Assembly: GCF_000204055.1 (NCBI RefSeq)
Contig: NW_006768807.1
Location: 91,149-155,148, forward strand
Reading direction: 5' to 3'
DNA length: 64,000 nucleotides
From: Melampsora larici-populina 98AG31
Taxonomy: Eukaryota > Basidiomycota > Pucciniomycetes > Pucciniales > Melampsoraceae
Shown here: positions 58,370-64,000 of the stretch, in pieces
How the letters are laid out: each line of letters opens with the position of its first letter
How positions within the stretch are numbered: position 1 is the stretch's first letter
Program-made: the position numbers and the translations under genes
The notes under the pieces: generated by a model
The model's input: only the letters and a program-made list of their open reading frames with translations
Told to the model about the DNA's origin: nothing
The model's database searches: none

Positions 58370-61300
58370 AGAATCAGCTTAAGGAGAAACTCAATATTAA
58401 CAATTCAGCAGGCGTTCTTCAGTTGAACTGCAAGCATTCCAAATATGTCACACACTCACTTTTCAACTCAGAACTCACTTCACTTTTCTCAATCATTTCA
58501 TTACAAGAACCTTACGTAAATCCCATTGACAACCTACCACTCAATCTTGCTAATTGGTCCCTCATATGTCCTACCCCGCGCTCCCTAACAGAGGTGGACA
58601 GACCAAGGGCTTGTTTATATGTCAAGCAAGCCTTAAATCCCATCATCAATCCAATATTCTCGCCGTCTAGAAATCTAGCGGCGGGTACTGTAACCATTAG
58701 CGGCTACACCTTCCTAGTAGCCAGTGTATATAACCCCCAAAACACGCTTGAAGGTTTCGAAGCGTTCACTGAACTGCTTCAAACCGCTCCCTTAGCCACT
58801 CAACTCCTTCCAACAATCTGTACCACTGACGCCAATCTTCACTCACCCTTATGGAACCCAAGCCACAGTAAAGTCAATGATAAGAACTCCGACAAACTGA
58901 TTGAAATGCTCACCGAATGGAGCCTCAGCCTACGGTCACCAAAAGGGATACCCACCTTTGGGGTACGATCGGCAAACACGGAGGGTACCTCCATTGACCA
59001 AGTTTGGGTCAACGAAGACTTCGACGACACCACAATCACCTGCTATATTGATGAAGACGACTTAGTTAGCCATCAATCCGACCATCAAGCAATCATCACT
59101 ATTTTTTCCACGAAAGCGGGCGATGAAGACTTATCCAAATCACAATCAAAAGAGAAGAGAAATTGGAATAAGGTTGACAGTGCATTCCTAAAACATGAAC
59201 TAACGACTTCCCTTCCTAAACTAATCCCATTAGTCACACGAGACGACATTGAAAAATTCGACGAATCTTTACGACAAGCCATTGTCGAAGGCTTAAACAA
59301 CAACTCGCCAAAAAAGGCTACTTACGGTAAGCACAAGGCATGGTGGCGCCCCGACATACTGGATCCACTCCAACGAGAAGCTACAAGACTTCGCCGTGCA
59401 GCAAAAAAGGACCGCACCACCGACTCACAACAGGCCTACAAGAGGGCACGCAACGCCTTCAATCGTGCCATCGACAAAGCAAAGGAGGCTTCCTGGAGAC
59501 AATTCCTATCGAGTGTCGACCACACCAACTTGTTCCAAGCAAAAAGGATAGCGTCAGGCCGCAAGGCCTCGTTGCTAGTAAGTACCATCATCACCGATGA
59601 TGGACGCACCTGCTCAACTAACAAAGAAAAAGCTGAAGCATTATTTGCAGCTACATGTGTAGCAACAGCGCCGTGCCGCCTAGACAGCACGAACCACCTG
59701 GTTTTCCCAATCTCTGACCGCCCTTCGGAGGAAACAACACCCACATTCCTTTCTGTCATCACCGCTGAGTCAATAGCAGCCATTGTGAACGACAGCCCGC
59801 CCAAGAAAGCCCCAGGAGGTGACGGCATCCAGAACTGGGTCTGGAAGCTCGTCTGGGACAAAGTTAAAACACACGTAAAGTTTCTCTTCCAATGCATCAC
59901 TATAACTGGTCTTATTCCACGAGCCTGGAAGAAGGCGGTCACAGTGATGATACCAAAACCAGGAAAGCCCGATTACACCCAGGCTTCCGCTTACCGACCA
60001 ATCGCTTTATTGGTAACACTCAGCAAGATATACGAAAAGCTGCTGACAGTCCATTTATCAGGACATGCCGAGAAGCTCAAATTCATTCACGACGGACACT
60101 ACGGAGGAAGACCCAATAGATCCAGCCAAGAAGCGCTGGTCCACCTGGTCTCCTGGATCAAACAAGAGTGGTCCAGAGGAAAGGTAGTTGGCGCTCTATT
60201 TGCAGACGTCAAATCTGCCTTTCCATCTGTACACCACCCGCGCCTCCTAGACACACTCGAGAAGAAAGGCATCCATACCCAAACGCTCAATATCATATAC
60301 GACTTCCTCACAACAAGAACGACAACCCTCACCTTCAACGGGTTTGAGTCAGACCCTTTCTCACTCGACCACGGCCTGCCACAGGGCTCGCCGCTGTCAC
60401 CTCTGCTCTATCTCTTATACAACTCATCCCTTCTAGAAATAACTGACAATATCCCCACGGCTTCAGCACTAGGCTTCATAGACAACGTGGTGCTATTGTC
60501 CTCAGCCAATGATACACACCAGCTTAGTTCCCAAATGCGAACACTCTCATACCGACAACAACAATGGGCTCGCGACCACGGTGCCATTTTCGACACGAAG
60601 AAGACCTTTTGGGTTCTCTTCAGCCTCCAGCCCCCCACAATCATCCCCACAATCGACTTTGCAGATAGGAAGCAGATCCAGCCCTCATCTTCGGCCAAAT
60701 GGCTCGGAGTCAAGATTGATGATAAGCTAAGTTTCAAACAACAACGCCTTGATGTTATAGCTAAAGGACGTCAGCGTGCGGGGTTCCTCGCCGGTCTTTC
60801 AAAGACGGGATGGGGAATCCCACCACACCTTTTCAGGATACTCATGACAACAACCATCCATGCGGCCACCGATTATGGCACAATGGCTTGGCTCCCAACG
60901 GAACCCTCGAAATTCTTCACCGATCAACTAACCACCATCGATAATATATGTGCTAGAGCGGCACTGGGCGCCCTCAGCACAACCCCTGCGGCTTTTCTTC
61001 GCCACGACCTCAACCTCGTCCCAGCCAAAGCTCGCCTCCAGAGCAAAGGTCTGAGTTTTATGGCACGATCCCTAGCTAAATCAAGAACTCACCCTTTCTT
61101 TCAGCTCATCCAGCAGGCACAAATTACAAACCCAAGAAGCCACAGAAATCCTTTTCATCACTTCTTTCAGCACCCTCTCCACGAGCAATTTGAAGAATTC
61201 ATAACGCAACTCCCAGTCGACCCAGCATCAACTCTTATAAGACCCCCGAATTACTCGACGGTCTTACAAGAAGACGAGAACATAGCCAAAATCAATACCC

Positions 61301-62256
61301 TACAACTAAAACCATCAGCCCAGCACTTACTAATCTTTTCGGATGGCTCTCGCATCCCCAAAAAAACTACAGCGGCGGCAGCTTGGTGCGCTAACAACAA
61401 CACCTCAAAATCAGAACATCTAGGCCCAGCACGATCCCACGGCATATACCAAGCCGAATACCAAGGGGTACAGCTAGGTCTCCAGATAGCTCTCGAAAGG
61501 GCAACACCGGGTACACGTTGAACGAGCGTGGTACTCGATAACCAAGGTGTAGTAAAAGACCTACACTCTAACTCATCATCGGTCTCTTCTTTAGATAACC
61601 GACAAAAAACATTCAAGGCTCTGAAATGCTTACATCAAGGATTCCCAAACATGCGCATCACTGTGAGGTGGTGCCCTGGTCACAAAGGAATACCAGGAAA
61701 CAAAGAGGCAGATAAGATTGCTAACTCACTAGCAAAGCGCTCACTTCCGAGCACATTCACTAACACCCCCAATACCGCAGGCTTTCTAGCAGCCATCAAG
61801 GAATGGAGAAAAGAACAAACAGAAATTTTCGACGAGAAGGAATTAACTCGACTCGGGCACAAACCACAGCCTAAAAAACACCTCGACGGGCTCTCAAAGC
61901 TCCTCAAGCACGAAGTAGCGACGATCACTCAATTAAGATCAGGCCACGCTCCTCTCAACGCATACTCAAACAGATTCAAACAACCAATTGACCCGGTATG
62001 TGACTGCCAAGAAGGCATTGAAAATGTTGAACACTTTCTTTTCATCTGCCAGAACCACGAACAACATCGAAACAAACTCGAACACGACTTACACGAATGT
62101 TCCGCCAAACTGAACAAACGCATGCTTCATGACCCCAAATGCTTTAAAATCATAGCCAACTACTGCAACTCCACATGGAGATTCGCAAATCGATGGGTCT
62201 GGGCGAAAGCCACCGACCAACCACTACCACCAAACAAAACCCAACCACCAGAATAG
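58363..62256 (+). pseudogene. LINE ORF2: endonuclease, RT and RNase H, with an in-frame stop
   Basis: ATG at 58363. Endonuclease/exonuclease/phosphatase domain: LQLNCKHS, SLQEPYVN, TICTTDANLHSPLW, TSIDQVWV and SDHQAIITIF. RT: MIPKPGKPDYTQASAYRPI, ADVKSAFPSVHHPRLL, GLPQGSPLSPLLYLLYN and the active-site region LGFIDNVVLLSS. The family has Asp-Asp here, so the second catalytic Asp is Asn (codon AAC at 60484-60486). RNase H: LLIFSDGSRIPKK, AEYQGVQLGL, then TGA at 61519-61521, and in the same frame VVLDNQGVV and WCPGHKGIPGNKEAD. A C-terminal Cys/His region (CDCQEGIENVEHFLFIC) follows. Two lesions, so it is not functional. Confidence 0.9.
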
Positions 62257-62486
62257 CTTTTTCTTTACCTCCCTACTTCATCGCACTATATCACCCTACC
62301 CACTATCAAACATGTATACTAGATGAAACAGCCAACAGCAACCCTTTCCCCTGACACAGCCAGAGGGGTTTTACCGGTGCTGGACATATTAACAAGTGTT
62401 TGATAGCCTAACGGCTACAAAAACACTTAAAACAATGAAAAAAAAAAGGCCTTTTTGGTGGAGAGCCTCGCACAGGGATGCAGGTA

Positions 62487-63012
62487 CAGTTGCTCCAGTC
62501 TAGTCACGACCAGACTCGCTCTGCAAAATCAAAATTTGATTACACAAGTTTACACACTGAACTCTTACTTACAAATCATGTGTAAAAAGTCATTTTTGGG
62601 CTCTAAGGGGGGTGTTTGTGTCAGAAATGACTTGGTGAGTCAATCTGCTTGGCCAATTTTTTTTTATTTTTACAAACCTCCAACATTTGGGTCTAGGTAC
62701 CTAATGGACCTAATATTAAGTCCTTAAGTACCTTACTTAAGTATTTAAATCCTTAGGTAGCCACTTAAGCTGTCACTTATGTACCTTAAGTAAGTAGGTG
62801 GAGCACCTCTCATCACAACTCCTGGGGTACAGAACAGCATAGACTTGTATTTTTACAATACAAGGGTGAAGTATGCAGTGATAGAGTGAAGAAAAAGAAC
62901 TTTCACCGAAAAAAACCCCTGCAAAATTTTTTTTGGGTATTACTGGGACCCCCCAACATTTGGGTCCCGGGGCCGGGGCCGGGCTCTGGTCGTGACTAGA
63001 CTGGAGCAACTG
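62487..63012. mobile_element. 526-bp TA-flanked element with 28-bp inverted ends
   Basis: Ends CAGTTGCTCCAGTCTAGTC and its exact inverse, extended to CACGACCAGA, flanked by TA (62485-62486, 63013-63014). Inside are repeated ACCTTAAGTA/ACCTTACTTAAG motifs and no coding sequence: a non-autonomous Tc1/mariner/pogo-type element, inserted just after the LINE 3' end. Confidence 0.85.
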
Positions 63013-63454
63013 TATGAGTAGACTCGGACTCAGTCCGTCGGGTCCAGGTGCCAGAGACTCCAAAATGGTACTCCAAGTGTAAGTTACACTTTGAGTAACA
63101 TACTCAACCAATTTTTGGGGTCGAGAACAAAGTGAACAGCGGGACTCAATATGACCCGCAGTAGAAGCACAAGGCACTAAGAGTCTACTCATTCAGAGTA
63201 GGCTCATGTGCCTTTCGCTCGTGAGTACAAATTACTCATGAGGAAACTCACAACTTTGAGGGTATGCTCGCAAAGACGCGGGATGCACTTTAAATCTCAA
63301 GGTCACTTTGGGATCAATTGCAATTTCACTTCCAGGGCTCAGCACTTTGATTTAGAGCATTTGAATACGAGTGGGGATATAAGGGTCAGGATACAAATAT
63401 GTAATGTAAATAGACAATTGCTCTACATTTGGATGGAGGAATAAAAGACCCTCG

Positions 63455-64000
63455 TTATTCAACGTGCGGGGCGACGTTCCCCACAGGGACTGTAGCTTGC
63501 TCGTTTGCAAGCCAGTGTCGCACCAAAACCAGGTGGCAAATGATGTCCGTCTCTAGGCGACCTCGAGAAGGAACGGCGATGTTCCCGGAAATGGAGAACA
63601 CCCTCTCCACTGACGCGCCTGATGCCGCAATCGTCAGGTGTTGCAGCGCAATCTGGGCCAAGACTGGAAGGCCACCAGGTTTGGACATGCGCGGGAAATG
63701 AGAACAAACAAGGTCAGCATGTAATGCGTGAGATTACGAAGCGTAAACTCATAAAGACAGTGAGACTTACGGTCCAATATTCACCAATGGTCTCATTGGG
63801 GAGGACTGGTTCCTTGCCTCGTAGGTATCGAGTTACCTCGTCGGTTTCACGGTGGTTGTGGTTTTGAGGATGGATACTCGAGGTTCCCAGAAGGGTGTAA
63901 ATACCTTGCATATGCTTGTTCCCACGGGTTCGGGTTTCGGCCTCAGGTGGTGGTGAGTCATTGCCGCTTTCGGTGGGGCTGGGCTTCCAAAGTTCATACT
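63455..64000 (-). pseudogene. hAT transposase C-terminal part, cut by the window edge
   Basis: The minus-strand frame 63688-63455 carries the hAT dimerisation motif: LPVLAQIALQHLTIAASGASVERVFS, then RGRLETDIICHLVLVRHWL and a stop. Upstream, a second frame (63911-63770) reads ETDEVTRYLRGKEP and ETIGEYWT followed by a GTAAGT donor, which is what precedes the dimerisation motif in hAT proteins. No acceptor gives an in-frame join, so this copy may be broken. Its family differs from the hAT at 37-44 kb. The N-terminal part lies beyond 64000. Confidence 0.7.

Larger units (their letters stand above)
56445..62447 (+). mobile_element. Tad-type LINE retrotransposon
   Basis: ORF1 with CCHC knuckles, ORF2 with APE-type endonuclease, RT and RNase H, and a 3' A-run at 62438-62447: the layout of the fungal Tad1 clade. 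The 5' end is placed only approximately, and I found no target duplication. It is inactive as written because of an RT active-site change and a stop in RNase H. Confidence 0.85.

Overview
The window looks like AT-rich, repeat-dense chromosomal DNA of a filamentous basidiomycete, most likely a rust fungus (Pucciniales). The grounds are short introns with GTRNGT donors and CTGAC/CTAAC-like branch sites, low-complexity Ser/Asn/Gln-rich host proteins, and the transposon mix (chromodomain Ty3 element, Tad-like LINE, tyrosine-recombinase retrotransposon, PIF/Harbinger, hAT and many TA-flanked MITEs). Genus-level assignment is inference. I see no bacterial operons, CRISPR arrays, rRNA or convincing tRNA genes.

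Layout. 1-5.9 kb: Ty3 chromovirus (gag, pol, 3' LTR) broken by two in-frame TGA codons and by a 176-bp TA-flanked MITE that splits pol between RNase H and integrase. 5.9-9.0 kb: a two-exon protein-kinase gene (minus strand); its last exon continues downstream into a degenerate array of about seven partial copies of itself. 9-13.7 kb: mostly noncoding, with a small MITE and a three-copy tandem of an exon-plus-intron-like unit. 13.7-17.1 kb: a small membrane-protein gene and a long coiled-coil gene (both minus), possibly one gene. 17.1-21.4 kb: noncoding with a MITE. 21.5-28.8 kb: a 7.3-kb PIF/Harbinger element with matching termini and ATT target duplications; it carries a DDE transposase gene, a convergent SANT/Myb-like partner gene, an inserted copia 3' end and a further MITE. 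28.8-33 kb: a three-exon host gene for a Ser-rich conserved fungal protein. 33-44 kb: wreckage of two oppositely oriented hAT elements with nested GC-rich MITEs and a solo-LTR-like insert. 45.4-47.7 kb: a multi-exon membrane-protein gene. 48.9-54.5 kb: a DIRS-like tyrosine-recombinase retrotransposon (gag, RT-RNase H, YR). 56.4-62.4 kb: a Tad-type LINE. 62.5-64 kb: a MITE and the C-terminal end of another hAT transposase.

Most notable. (1) In the DIRS-like element the Gag stop and the RT stop each lie inside a splice-donor sequence (GGGTAAGG and CAGTAAGT), and in-frame acceptors exist before the next ORF. Intron retention versus splicing could therefore choose between Gag, Gag-RT and Gag-RT-YR. 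(2) The Harbinger element and a 161-bp MITE inside the DIRS RT-YR spacer share termini and ATT duplications, which makes them an autonomous/non-autonomous pair. (3) Removing the MITE plus one TA restores the Ty3 pol frame. (4) Several transposon-killing changes (four TGA codons and two catalytic Asp-to-Asn changes) fit CpG-to-TpG/CpA decay.
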